Shown here one piece after another: positions 32,456 to 42,957 of a DNA stretch of 64,000 nt. Position 1 is the first letter of the stretch. Each line of letters begins with the position of its first letter. The stretch covers positions 186,001 to 250,000 of the forward strand of contig VFIW01000052.1 in the NCBI GenBank assembly GCA_006386115.1. Direction: 5' to 3'. The translations under genes and the position numbers were made by a program. Origin of the DNA: Globisporangium splendens (taxonomy: Eukaryota > Oomycota > Peronosporomycetes > Pythiales > Pythiaceae). The notes under the pieces are model-generated. The model searched no databases, had not been told where the DNA came from, and saw only the letters and a program-made list of their open reading frames with translations.

Positions 32456-33845
32456 TTAATCCAATGGAGCGAATTACACAACATCCCAGGGATTCCTGCT
32501 CATACGGCTCAGACTCTTCTCCGGCTGAAAGCCAACCGACTCTCCATGTGGAACTATGAGAAAGCTGATCTATCCTGCTCGAATCCCGAATGCTCCCAAG
32601 TTGTCCAATCTTCTGTTCAACATCTACTCTGGGAGTGTCCGAAAGCCAAACTCGTGTGGAACTACTTTTATGCGCTATGGGCGAAGATCGGAATCACTCC
32701 TGGTCACGACCCCGCAATCTGGATCTTCAGTCTGGATCTACCACATACTCCAAGGCATGCATGGACCACGATCAAGAGACACATTATCGGACACAAGTGC
32801 TCCAATCAACATCTCCAAGATCACCTCTATTCCGTCGCACACATGCTGTGGCGATATATGAGCGCGTCGCTCATACATGCCATTTGGTGTGCGCATCTGC
32901 GACGCATGGATTCGGATCCAATCGAATCGACTACTGAGATGGCGATCATGATGACCAGATTAGAGGCAGGAATGCGAAACCTCACACGACTCGCTGAAGC
33001 TCAAGCTGGAGACTCGGACGGTCACACGGTTGCGGCAGTTCTCAAGGCATATGTCGACTGCTTTCTCAGCCAAACCGACACCATCCCCTTGACTCCAAGT
33101 GATACTCGCGGCGTTTACCTGTTGTTTTTCGATGGTGGATCACGCGGCAATCCAGGACCAGGAGGGACTGGATCCATTATCGTACGTGTCCATAAGGACT
33201 CGCACACAGCCAGTTTAATCTGGGCCGCGAGCATGGCATATAGCAGGAAGGACACGACCAATAACTTTGCCGAGTACTGGGGTCTCATACACGGACTCCG
33301 AGAAGCCCAACGCAGTCACTTCGAACCGTTGTACGTGATTGGAGACAGTGCACTCATTACCTCCCAACAGCGAATGCATCGGTCCCTCGACAGCACCGAT
33401 TGGCACGTTTATACCAGACAAGTCGACGACTCGCGGATTGCATCGACATCCGAGGATGGTACCATCACTGCCGTGCCTTCAACAAGATGGCGGACTCAGC
33501 CGCCAACCTAGCCATGGACACCAGAACCTCAACGCAGGTCCACTTCCCAACTCAAAGAGCTGCTTTCAACAATCTCACCCAGGATCTTGACAACGACGTC
33601 ATGCATTGGCTTATGCGAAGTTCGGAAGACCCAAGGTCATTGGACAACACAAGGCAGCCTCACATAGGACCAAGAGAACATGCCATCCTGGTCAAAGATT
33701 ATTTAGCAGTTCGAAGTGATCTAGTGCAATCCGCGCTGTAGACACATTTACACTCCTAGATGAAATTCGCAATGAAGATTAGGTAGGAGAATGGATATTG
33801 TAGGTCACGAAGATGAACCTAAATATACCTCACCTTATAAAGAAA
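32455..33845 (+). mobile_element. non-LTR retrotransposon 3' fragment (zinc-binding RT tail plus RNase H)
   Basis: 5'-truncated LINE. The frame through 32546-33511 has the zf-RVT-like C-terminal motif of LINE reverse transcriptases (CSNPEC with QHLLWECPKAKLVW). An RNase H domain follows: FDGGSRGNPGPGGTGSII with the first Asp, NNFAEYWGLI with the Glu, and YVIGDSALI with the second Asp. Comparison with the copy at 63237-64000 shows one base missing near 33383 (CGGTCCCTC versus CGGTACCCTC). This moves the end of the protein to another frame (33400-33741). The 3' tail of about 105 bases ends in CACCTTATAAAG without a long poly(A). No intact reverse transcriptase is present, so the copy is dead. 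Confidence 0.85.
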
Positions 33846-34167
33846 TTCCCATCATATAGCTTCCCTCCTCCACTCCATCGGCAGCTCAACCAGATGGTCG
33901 ATTCGGCTCTTGTGTTGCGTGCAGCTTTGATTCTTGCGCAGATGACTTGCAAGTCCGAAAGCAAGCCTTGATGGTCTTTCTACCGGCATACAAAGTTCAA
34001 CACAAAAACCAGTCGAGGAGAATCGTTCAAGTGCAGCTCTGAAAAGAGTAGACCCTGCAGGGTTGTTTCACTGGTCCCAGTTCTTCGATCATTTTCCTCT
34101 TTATTTGAGCTACCCGTTTAAGTCAACGTTGTCGTGGAAAGGCTGCTCATCCTCTGTTTTTTATCTT
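33846..34167. other. spacer between two inverted retrotransposon tails
   Basis: About 320 bases with no gene seen, enclosed by inverted copies of the LINE 3' tail. Confidence 0.5.
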
Positions 34168-34275
34168 TATAAGGTGAGGTATATTTAGGTTCATCTTCGT
34201 GACCTACAATATCCATTCTCCTAACTAATCTTCATTGCGAATTTCATCTAGGAGTGTAAATGTGTCTACAGCGAT
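34168..34275 (-). mobile_element. LINE 3' tail only, inverted
   Basis: Reverse complement of the last about 105 bases of the element at 32455-33845, from CGCTGTAGACACATTTACAC to CACCTTATAAAG, with only a couple of changes. A severely 5'-truncated insertion on the opposite strand. With 33736-33843 it forms a long inverted repeat. Confidence 0.85.
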
Positions 34276-34602
34276 CATCCGTCTGTTTTGGTTGTCAGCC
34301 CCACAAAGTGCGACACACGACAGGAGAACCACTCAAACAGGGTCACTGATCCCAGACCCAAATGGCTCCACTTTCTCTCGCACACAAACACAAAAGTTGT
34401 GCGGAGCTCTTCGTGTTCTCGCCCCTCACAACGCAGCGAAACCACACTGCAGATTTGTATGGGAGAGCCACGCAATCCCTCTGTCTCCCGTTAAAGTATC
34501 CGCCGCCATTCTATGGCGCTGCGTGTGTGGTGTGAGCGCGTACCGAAATGGGCGGCTTCATTCGCCAACTCGCCACGCACCCCGCACTCCGTACAATCTA
34601 AG
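34276..34602. other. spacer and leader of the SLC35F gene
   Basis: No separate gene seen. The downstream frame is open from an ATG at 34513. Confidence 0.45.
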
Positions 34603-35670
34603 ATGGTGATCCTGAAGGAAGGCGTCGCGTTCCAGTTCCTCTGCTTCGGCTTCGGGCAGCTCATCATGCTGCTCAACGTGGTCACGGGAATCTTCTCCAA
34701 GTACCTCACGCGCGAGAACGCGAGTCTGCCGACGCTGCAGAGCGCGTCGCTCTACGTGGTGCTCGGGCTCGTGTACCTGACGATCCGCTGCGTGAAGAAG
34801 ACGCCGGGCACGGGCATCAAGTGGTGGTTCTACGTGCTGCTCGCGGTGGCTGACGTCGAGGGCAACTACTTCGCCGTCAAGGCGTTCAACTACGCCAACT
34901 ACGCGACGCTCGGTCTCATCCTCAACATGACGGTGCCCTTCGTCACGCTCTTCTGCTACGTGTTCTTGGGCACGCGCTACTCGTGGCGCCACTACGTCGG
35001 CGCGTTGATCGCGATCGGCGGCGCCATCGTCATCTTCGTGTCCGACTACGACGGCAGCGTCAACGACTTTTACACCACTGGCCAGCAGTTCCGCGGCGAC
35101 GTGTACGCGCTGATCGCCGCGGCGTTCTACGCGACGTCGAACGTGATGATCCAGTCGGTCGTCAAGGTGCGCGACGTGAACGCCAACATCGAGGTGCTCG
35201 GGTTCCTCGGTCTCTGGGCGTCGCTCATCTCGATCATCCAGATCCTGATCCTCGAGCGCACGCCGATCGCTGACACGGACTTCAACGGCCGCATCTACGG
35301 CTACATGGTTGGCTACGTGCTCGTGCTCTTCACGTTCTACACGATCACGTCGGTGTTCCTGCGCTGGGCCGAGTCACTCATGTTCAACTTGAACCTCCTC
35401 ACTGGTCCGATCTTCACGGTGGTGGCGTCGTACTGGATCTTCGACGAGGGCGTGAACAATTGGTACTGGCTCGCGCTCGGGTTCGTGTACGTCGGGCTCG
35501 CGGTGTACTCGACGGCGCCTGCGCCCGTCGAAACAGGTGCCGCAAACACGGACGACAAGACGGAGTTCCAGCAGCAGGAGAACCTGGTCGAGGTGTCCAC
35601 GCCTGTGCAGAAGTTCGTCGAGGTGTCGACGCCCGTGCAAAAGTACAACGACAGCATCGGACACGTGTAA
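34603..35670 (+). CDS. SLC35F1/F2-like drug/metabolite-superfamily transporter
   Basis: 355 residues from the ATG at 34603 (context AAGATGG); an in-frame ATG at 34513 would add 30 residues of no membrane character. Ten hydrophobic helices. Family hallmarks of SLC35F: the start VILKEGVAFQFLCFGFGQLI, LPTLQSASLYVVLGLVYL, and the ADVEGNYFAVKAFNYANYAT stretch equivalent to ADVEANY in animal SLC35F2. Then GDVYALIAAAFYATSNVM, LGFLGLWASLISIIQILI and the terminal WYWLALGFVYVGLAVYSTAP. SLC35F proteins sit in plasma or endomembranes and carry small metabolites; substrates are poorly known. The tail carries a tandem ten-residue repeat (VEVSTPVQKF, VEVSTPVQKY) encoded by a 30-bp direct repeat at 35586-35645. 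Confidence 0.85.
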   Translation: MVILKEGVAFQFLCFGFGQLIMLLNVVTGIFSKYLTRENASLPTLQSASLYVVLGLVYLTIRCVKKTPGTGIKWWFYVLLAVADVEGNYFAVKAFNYANYATLGLILNMTVPFVTLFCYVFLGTRYSWRHYVGALIAIGGAIVIFVSDYDGSVNDFYTTGQQFRGDVYALIAAAFYATSNVMIQSVVKVRDVNANIEVLGFLGLWASLISIIQILILERTPIADTDFNGRIYGYMVGYVLVLFTFYTITSVFLRWAESLMFNLNLLTGPIFTVVASYWIFDEGVNNWYWLALGFVYVGLAVYSTAPAPVETGAANTDDKTEFQQQENLVEVSTPVQKFVEVSTPVQKYNDSIGHV

Positions 35671-35781
35671 GAAAGTATCTAGAGAACGCTTGGGGGCAGA
35701 CAAGACGACAGACAGACAACCTTTATTATACTGACGCAATTCTATAGAATTCCCAAACCTTTCCGGATCGAATTGTGTTCT

Positions 35782-36673
35782 TTACTTTGGTTTCTGTTGT
35801 GCTCTGCTGGATGGGTCTGCGCGCTTTTGCAAGAGCAAACTGTCGACAATGCTCGCTGAGACGTAGTCGGCGCCGCCCTCGACGCTCTCAAGACGTGGCG
35901 CGTACTTGCCCTGCTCCGCGAGCTTCATCTCGGCGATCGCGAGACTCGCCTCGGCGCTTCGTTCCCCAGATGAATCGGCTAATAGAGAAACAGACAAGAA
36001 ACCAGTTACACCCGTTGTGAAAATGTGGAGGCTCGCAACACGCGACGTACCTTCAAGGCTAGCGTAATTCATTGAAGCGAGCGACAGACTGGAGCGACCT
36101 GGGACAGCAGGGCTGATGGGAGCTCCTGCAGCTGGCGCTATCATATAAAACGAGTCACCATTAACTTCATTGATAATCAGGTAGAGCTACACAGTAGGCA
36201 TTGCATCCGCTTACCAAATGCAGCGCCTTGGCTGATCGAATTGTAACCTCCAGCAGTAGCAGCAGCCGTCATTGTCGCTGGTGCCGCACCAGGAGCAGGC
36301 GGCGAGCCTTGCGGCTGCAGCGGCCGCGCGAGGTTGCTCACGCTCGTGAGCTCCGACCGGATCTCGTTCAGCTCTGCGATCCCTTTCTGGAACTCTTGTT
36401 GGAGCTGCGTCGTAATAAACGACAGCACTTAGTATCCACCCACGCAACAACAGCGCATACATGCACGGCCTAATGACACATGGACGACAAACGTACTTTG
36501 ACAATCTCGCTGTCTTTTGTGGCGTCAAAGAACTCCTTCTTGGCGCGCATGATGGCACCGATCGAGCGGCCGCTGTAGAGCCCCACAAAGTGCGCGATCT
36601 TCGGGAGCTCCTTGCGCCCCAGGAGGTACCCGGCGGCCGTGACCGTCACGAAGATCTCGCCCCAGCTCACCAT
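35782..36673 (-). CDS. TatA/TatB-like protein, probably mitochondrial
   Basis: Four exons on the minus strand (36497-36673, 36215-36404, 36051-36137, 35782-35978), all with consistent phase; 216 residues. The first 60 residues have the TatB layout. A short N-terminus and one membrane helix (SWGEIFVTVTAAGYLLG) are followed by a hinge close to the bacterial GPxxLP motif (RKELPKIA) and an amphipathic helix (HFVGLYSGRSIGAIMRAKKE). A charged helix like that of TatB follows (LQQEFQKGIAELNEIRSEL). The C-terminal part is Pro/Ala/Gly-rich and poorly ordered. Family knowledge: oomycete mitochondrial genomes encode TatC (ymf16), which needs a TatA/B partner. A nuclear-encoded partner imported into mitochondria is my inference. 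An in-frame ATG at 36733 would add a basic 20-residue leader. Alternatively it is an unrelated single-pass membrane protein. Confidence 0.6.
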
Positions 36674-37661
36674 GCGGCCAGCCTGTTTCTTGTGCTTTGC
36701 GTGGTGATTGCTCTCTTTTTGATCAGTGACCAAAGCAAGTAAGTGCGCACTCTGGACAAGGTCGAACTTAGTTGATTTAAGTGCGCATTCAGAAAATCGG
36801 TTTATTCTAAGAACAACTGCTCTTCACTGACGAGCTCTTGGCATTCCGCAGGCACATGGCCAGTTGTAGCAGGTAGAATGCTTCAAATGGCTCTCGAGTG
36901 GAGTTGCCGCAGTGCGTGCTGTCCAAAACCACCAGCTCGTAGCAAGGAATCGGTAGACGACTCGAGGAAAATGTTCACTTTATCGAGAGCTTCACGTTGA
37001 AATTTGCAATCGAGCTCTCTGCTTCGAGACTCAAAATTGAGCTCAGAACACGGCAGGATAGGATCTTTCAAGCAAAGAGCGCCGCAATGCGCGCTGTCCA
37101 AATGGCGGATAACATGAAAATGGTGAGACGGTATTCATAGGGCTGGATTTCCTTTTCACACTAGTGATACCGAGTCGGATGCCACCTGAGTCGGGGGCTC
37201 AAGTTGATCCGCCGAGTACTAATGTGGTGCATGCATTGCGTTATGCAAATGCGTCCAGATTAAAGTGAGGTGCGGAGCTGGGAGGAAAATGTGGATGTTT
37301 TGGGTATCGCTGTCGATGTAGGTGGGCTAATCCTTCAGATGGATTCAGAAGGTACGTGTTACTATCCAGAGTTGAGTCGCATCTCGTGCACAAATGGATG
37401 GTAATATTTTGCGTTCGCTGGTCCTAAATGCTTCTAATCTCGCTCTTCTTCCCCACCCAAAATGTCACATTAAATACCAAACATGAGCTTTTCGACTCGA
37501 CTCAACACATGACTTCGGCATGAGGCACTGGGCTTCGGCCAGCACACATTTTGTATTTCCGTGGTCAGGTGGCTCTCTTGACGCATCTCCGGCCATCAAG
37601 ACTAGCATGCTTTTTTATTTCTTGAAAACCTTTTTTTTCATAATCGTCGCCTCCTCTCATC
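36674..37661. other. intergenic spacer
   Basis: About 1 kb without a supportable gene. A diverged short direct repeat (about 22 nt, GCCGCARTGCGYGCTGTCC) occurs near 36905 and 37081. The end, before 37662, is T-rich. Confidence 0.5.
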
Positions 37662-40112
37662 ATGCAATTTGACTGCAAGATGGTACTCACAGGGCTGCAC
37701 ATGCGCGTCCAGGCGGCGCTTATTAAGAACCCGTGGCTGAACTGGGGATATATCTATGGCTCTGGGATGCTGTTCTTCTTCTCCTGTCGCTACGCAGGTC
37801 TGCACACTTTCATCGAGATGTTTGGCTTGGAAGACGACGATAGGACCAGCACCAAAGTCGCTGGTCTCTTCTTGGGTGCACTGGAAGACTTGGCGTGCCT
37901 GAATTACTTGGTGTTGTTGCTGTGGTTGTTCGACTTGGCGGTCCACCGCGCTTGCTGTGAGGCAGAGACTCGAGATGAGAGCGCAGTGCTGTTTTACATG
38001 AAGCGAGTGCTTCGCTTTGTGATGTACTTGATCGGGTTCCTGCTATTTGCATTCTCAGTTGTCGCGAATGACCTTTTAGTGCGCACTCGTCAGATGCGCT
38101 TCACGCTCGAGTACATTGCGATGGCCATTAACGAACGAGACGCCACATCCAGTGTCGAAATCTCACAATAACAACTCCATGCAGCACACACCGCGATCAC
38201 GATTGTTCTCGTCGTCGCGATCGCGTTCAGTCTCGTCTCGGCGCTCTGGATTGACCTTTCTCGCTGGAATCCCCTGCGACTTCTCTCCAAGCGCAAAGCA
38301 CAGACAGGAGAGCAAACGTACACCCTGATAACAACTCCAGACGTGGAAGCTCCATCCGCTTACACTGCCTTGGAGCTAGGCACTCTCACGGTGCATCAGG
38401 AAAAGAAGTCGAATTGGTTCGCAGAGAAGATGGACAAGCTGAAGCAAACATCCAAGAGACGCATTGTAACGAGCATCGGCATTGTTCTGCTCGTGTTCCT
38501 CGCATTGCCAGCTTTTCTCATTGCATTGACTCAGCATGGGGTGACGCCAGCGGCCGCGGGTGTGGCACTCAACACGAGCGCCAGTGAGCTTTTCCGAATT
38601 ATCGTCAAGCAAGAGCTGCTCCCGGTACACGCGAACGGTGACATCGAGTCGGCCGACAGCTACCTGGACGCCAGCATCGAAGAGTATTCTCTCTTTGAAG
38701 CGGATACGCTCTTCCGTCGGACGACTGGATTCAAAGGCGACCTTGCGTTCAACGTCACGGTCGATCCATCCAACCCACCGAACATCCTCGTGCTCGTCGT
38801 CGAGTCTTTCCGGTATCACGATTCTCAGTACCTCGCCACCAACAACACGTACCTCTTCAAGAATCAGAAGAACCTCGCGGTCACGCCAAACTTTGATCGC
38901 TGGGCGAAACGAGGCATCGCCTTTCGCAACATGTGGTCCAGTTGGCGAACGAGTCGCTCAACGGAAAGCATCTTGTTCGGTCAACTCCCACTGGACAGTG
39001 CAACGAAAGCGGGCACGACCGGTGGTAGCAAGAGTGTAAAGCTCTCGGGAATGCCTCAGTTCTTCAAAGCCAAGGGGTACGAGTCGATATTCGCAGGTGG
39101 ATGCCGGACGGATTACGATCAGTGGAATCGATTCCTCCCGAGTCACGGGTTTGACGAGGTGCTCGACGTCAAGGATTTCAAAAAGCTTGCCGAGAAAGAC
39201 CTCGGCATTGGCCATGAAGACTGGGCACTTCCCAAGCACGGAGGCGAGGGACGCGCGATGTCCTACTGGGGTTTTCACGATGACGTGGCCATGGCGGTGC
39301 TTGCCAACATCCTGACCAACGAGACCGACGAGCAGCGCGCGCGAATGCGAAACAGCGAGCCCAAGAAACCATTTTTCATCAACCATTACACGATTTCGAG
39401 TCATACACCGTATAAAGATCGACCACTTTGGTATGATGACGACTACCCCAAGCCCGACTTCAAGCCTCTGTATGAGCATGAAGCGCACAACGTTTCGGTG
39501 AAGCGCTATTTGGAGATGCGTTACTTGACGGACATGGCGCTGGGCAAATTTTTCGATCGGATGGAGCAGCAGGGCGTATTGAACGACACGATTGTCGTCA
39601 TCGTGGGCGACCACGGCCAAGGACCCGAGAACGGTCTCGATGTTCCCGAGTCTCGGGAAATCTCGGCGACTCGGGTCGCGGCTGCGATAATCGCTGAAGG
39701 GAGACTGGGAAAGTGTGCTGGCATGCTATTTGACGACGCTGCCGAGCAGTACGATCTGCTGAATACCCTGGCGGATATCGTAGGCGTTCCGAGCGAAGGC
39801 TTCTTGCAACATGGCGCTGGTCGATCGCTGAAGCGGAAGATCCCGTTCAGCGAACGTGTGGTGTGGAGCAACAACCCGACGCAGAAGATGTCGGTCGTGC
39901 GCGGCCACGAGCGGCTCCAGTACGACGCGATCTCGAACGCCATCGCGCTGCACAATGCGGACGCCGACCACGACATGAAGTACGACTTGTACCCGTCCCT
40001 GAGCAAGGACCAGCAGGCGCAGTGGCTCAAGCTCCGAGACGCCGGGCGGCAGCTGAACGCCTACTACAAGAAGCGCTGGGGCAAGAAGTGCCTCCTCCAG
40101 GCAGATTACTAG
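37662..40112 (+). CDS. LTA-synthase-like membrane sulfatase, copy 2, with in-frame TAA
   Basis: Paralogue of the gene at 22112-24715 and more complete at the N-terminus. It has the opening NPWLNWGYIYGSGMLFFF, further helices, then the catalytic domain: ILVLVVESFRYHD, TPNFDRWAKRGIAFRNMWS, RTSRSTESILFGQ with the candidate nucleophile Thr. HYTISSHTPY, YLTDMALGKFFDRM and TIVVIVGDHGQGPENGLD follow. The frame is continuous from 37662 to 40112 except for one TAA at 38169-38171. On both sides the two paralogues align without a gap: 55 residues from RFT to DLS in each, with the stop facing an Ala. No intron with acceptable length removes it. Thus a nonsense mutation splits the gene, leaving a 169-residue helical stub, unless readthrough (context TAA CAA) occurs. 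Role as for copy 1; substrate unknown. Confidence 0.75.
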
Positions 40113-40960
40113 ATGTGAATACACACAGGAGAAATATATAACTGACTATCTGTGCATTGCTTGTTTCATGGTGGTCTCACTGAGCAAACTCGACCCATTG
40201 TGATCCGAATCTACCCATTCGGTACAAATAGTCTTTTAACACCCTGTTTCTTCCAAACCCTGTTTGGACCAATATCAGACAGTGTCAGTTATACAATTGG
40301 GTACAAACATTTGAAAATCTCAGCTTGTGCCGTACAGTGAACCTCCAGTCACCAACCACAGCCTACAAGAAAGGATGGGGGTGGGGCAAGCATGTATCTT
40401 CCTCGTCAACTGTTCTTGGTCGCACGAGATAGGGAAACTGCGGCAACGTCCTCCCACATGAACAGGTGGAGCACAGTGAAGCAACACAAGCCCTCCTTCC
40501 TCATACACACACACACACACACACACGCAGTCCATATTATATATATAAAGCACATTGAGTAAATGAATTTGGTTCCTTTCTCTCTGTCGCAACACCATAC
40601 ATTTGCGTCTTGCACAAACCCACAACACTGCTTTTTTTGAACTTTTGCAGCACTTTCCTTCATTGAATCGTATCTCGACATAAAGAGGTTATCATAATCC
40701 TCCTTCCACTATACATATGCACTTCAAGGAGGTATTCTCTCTCCACCACGGTACTTCTTCTGGGCCGGTGGCATTAGCCATCTGGGCATACCATTGGCGG
40801 GAAAAGTGACACTGGGAGAGGGTGGCGCAACAGGGGAAGCACGCGCGCCTTCGCCCATTTTCGCTCTCATTCTCCAAGTTGACCGCAAGCGCCCTCACAC
40901 CGCTTTCTCTCGACCCGCGTCCAGAAGCCTTTTTTTCTTCCTTCGTTCCTCCTCATCAAG
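40113..40960. other. spacer and alpha-tubulin promoter
   Basis: Contains a CA microsatellite (about 40504-40526) and a short AT repeat (near 40540). The last 100 bases are pyrimidine-rich. Confidence 0.5.
40867..40873 (+). promoter_or_regulatory. Inr-like initiator of alpha-tubulin
   Basis: TCATTCT inside a CT-rich run, 88 bases before the start codon, fits the oomycete initiator consensus (TCAYTYY). Transcription start not proven. Confidence 0.5.
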
Positions 40961-42319
40961 ATGCGTGAAATCCTCTCGATCCACTTGGGCCAGGGCGGCA
41001 TCCAGGTCGGCAACTCGTGCTGGGAGCTCTACTGCCTGGAACACGGCATCCAGCCGGACGGCCAGATGCCCGCGGACTCGGCCGCCAGCGGCGACGACGC
41101 GTTCTCGACCTTCTTCATGGAGAACGGACTCGGCAAGCACGTGCCGCGCGCCGTGTTTGTGGATCTGGAGCCGACCGTGTGTGACGAAGTGCGTACGGGC
41201 ACGTACCGTCAGCTCTACCACCCGGAGCAGATCATCTCGGGCAAGGAAGATGCCGCCAACAACTACGCGCGTGGCCACTACACCGTCGGCAAGGAAATCG
41301 TCGACTTGGTGCTCGACCGCGTCCGCAAGCTCGCTGACAACTGTACCGGTCTCCAGGGCTTCATGGTGTTCAACGCTGTCGGCGGTGGTACTGGTTCAGG
41401 TCTCGGCTCGCTCGTGCTCGAACGTTTGTCGGTCGACTACGGCCGCAAGAGCAAGCTCGGGTTCACGATCTACCCTTCGCCACAAGTGTCGTCGGCCGTC
41501 GTCGAGCCATACAACTCGGTGCTCTCTACCCACGCGCTCTTGGAACACACGGATATCGCCGTCATGCTTGACAACGAAGCCATCTACGACATCTGTCGCC
41601 GCTCGCTCGACATTGAACGCCCATCGTACCAGAACTTGAACCGTTTGATCGCGCAAGTCATCTCGTCGCTAACGACGTCGCTCCGTTTCGATGGTTCGTT
41701 GAACGTCGATATCACAGAATTCCAGACCAACTTGGTGCCGTACCCACGTATCCACTTCATGTTGAGCTCGTACGCGCCAGTGATCTCGGCCGAGAAGGCG
41801 TACCACGAGCAATTGTCGGTCGCCGAAATCACCAACAGCGCCTTCGAGCCTGCGTCGATGATGGCCAAGTGTGATCCACGCCACGGCAAGTACATGGCCA
41901 CGTGCCTCATGTACCGTGGTGATGTCGTGCCAAAGGATGTCAACGCCGCCGTTGCCACGATCAAGACCAAGCGCACGATCCAGTTCGTGGACTGGTGCCC
42001 AACGGGCTTCAAGTGCGGTATCAACTACCAGCCTCCTTCGGTCGTGCCAGGCGGTGATCTCGCTCGCGTGCAGCGTGCCGTGTGCATGATCTCGAACACG
42101 TCTGCTATCGCCGAGGTGTTCTCGCGCATCGACCACAAGTTCGATTTGATGTACGCCAAGCGCGCCTTCGTCCACTGGTACGTGGGTGAAGGTATGGAAG
42201 AAGGCGAATTCTCGGAAGCGCGTGAAGATCTCGCTGCGTTGGAGAAGGACTACGAAGAAGTCAGCGCTGAGACCGCGGAAGGCGAAGGCGAGGACGAGGA
42301 GTTTGGCGAGGAGTACTAA
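40961..42319 (+). CDS. alpha-tubulin, divergent isotype
   Basis: 452 residues, no introns, starting [13 protein letters not shown] (the MREC autoregulatory-type start has Ile in place of Cys). GTP-binding signature [12 protein letters not shown]-loop and C-terminal regions ([50 protein letters not shown]) are intact. It ends EFGEEY, a substrate for detyrosination. Odd feature: the luminal loop that normally reads PSDKTIGGGDD is [10 protein letters not shown], one residue shorter, with Ser at position 40. The acetylation site Lys40, a mark of stable axonemal microtubules, is therefore missing. Other substitutions from the usual oomycete sequence are scattered ([16 protein letters not shown]). 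It forms the microtubule polymer with beta-tubulin. It could be a minor isotype beside a standard copy elsewhere. Confidence 0.95.
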   Translation: MREILSIHLGQGGIQVGNSCWELYCLEHGIQPDGQMPADSAASGDDAFSTFFMENGLGKHVPRAVFVDLEPTVCDEVRTGTYRQLYHPEQIISGKEDAANNYARGHYTVGKEIVDLVLDRVRKLADNCTGLQGFMVFNAVGGGTGSGLGSLVLERLSVDYGRKSKLGFTIYPSPQVSSAVVEPYNSVLSTHALLEHTDIAVMLDNEAIYDICRRSLDIERPSYQNLNRLIAQVISSLTTSLRFDGSLNVDITEFQTNLVPYPRIHFMLSSYAPVISAEKAYHEQLSVAEITNSAFEPASMMAKCDPRHGKYMATCLMYRGDVVPKDVNAAVATIKTKRTIQFVDWCPTGFKCGINYQPPSVVPGGDLARVQRAVCMISNTSAIAEVFSRIDHKFDLMYAKRAFVHWYVGEGMEEGEFSEAREDLAALEKDYEEVSAETAEGEGEDEEFGEEY

Positions 42320-42957
42320 GTGCCTCTTTGCCATTAGCCACGCGTTGGTGAATGCTTGAGCTCCATAAGAAGAGCTCGTAGGCTTCACTCCTACGCATGC
42401 GGCATCTTTCGCTCAGCATTTTGCATTTTGCATTTTGTGAGCTGCATGCAGCTCCTCGCGGATGCTTTGACACATCCGAAAGTGCATGTATCTCGTTTTG
42501 AATGTGACTCTCGTGGCACCTAAAGGAACAAGAATACATTCCCTTTTCTTGCAATCATTCGCTGCTTATAGGATACAAACTGGTTCATGTTGAAGTGTTT
42601 TTATGGATGTTTTGTGCCGCTCTTTTTCTGTTCACTACAGGTGTCTGTTGCCTTCAACGACGACGATGGAGAAGGAGGGGGACGCATGGGGAAAGGAGAC
42701 GTACGTAGGGCTAAGTGGAGCGTCATGACGCGGAGTCTACGGTCGCTGGCGATGGAGCGAATCTATTAAATAACGAGCGAGGACGGACGGGTGCCGAAGG
42801 AGAAGTGGACGGAAGACGCCTGAAGCAGCACAAGCGGACGTCGTTGGTTCATAAGGATACACGGAGTGTCTCGTTGGCTTCGCGGGACTCTGGAGGGCTA
42901 TTGAGAGACTATGGCGATGATGCTGGAACTAGTGGAAAAATTGCTTGACTTGTCTAC
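42320..42957. other. 3' region of alpha-tubulin and convergent spacer
   Basis: Contains three TTTTGCA units (about 42416-42438) followed directly by a perfect 16-bp palindrome, GAGCTGCATGCAGCTC (42439-42454). No gene seen. The RWP-RK gene converges from the right. Confidence 0.5.
42439..42454. repeat. perfect 16-bp palindrome in the tubulin 3' region
   Basis: GAGCTGCATGCAGCTC equals its own reverse complement and lies 120 bases after the tubulin stop. Possible RNA hairpin or protein site; unproven. Confidence 0.5.

Noticed and set aside
36905..37102. Short direct repeat GCCGCARTGCGYGCTGTCC in the spacer
   Set aside because: Only two imperfect copies with no link to a gene or element; may be chance or an old relic.
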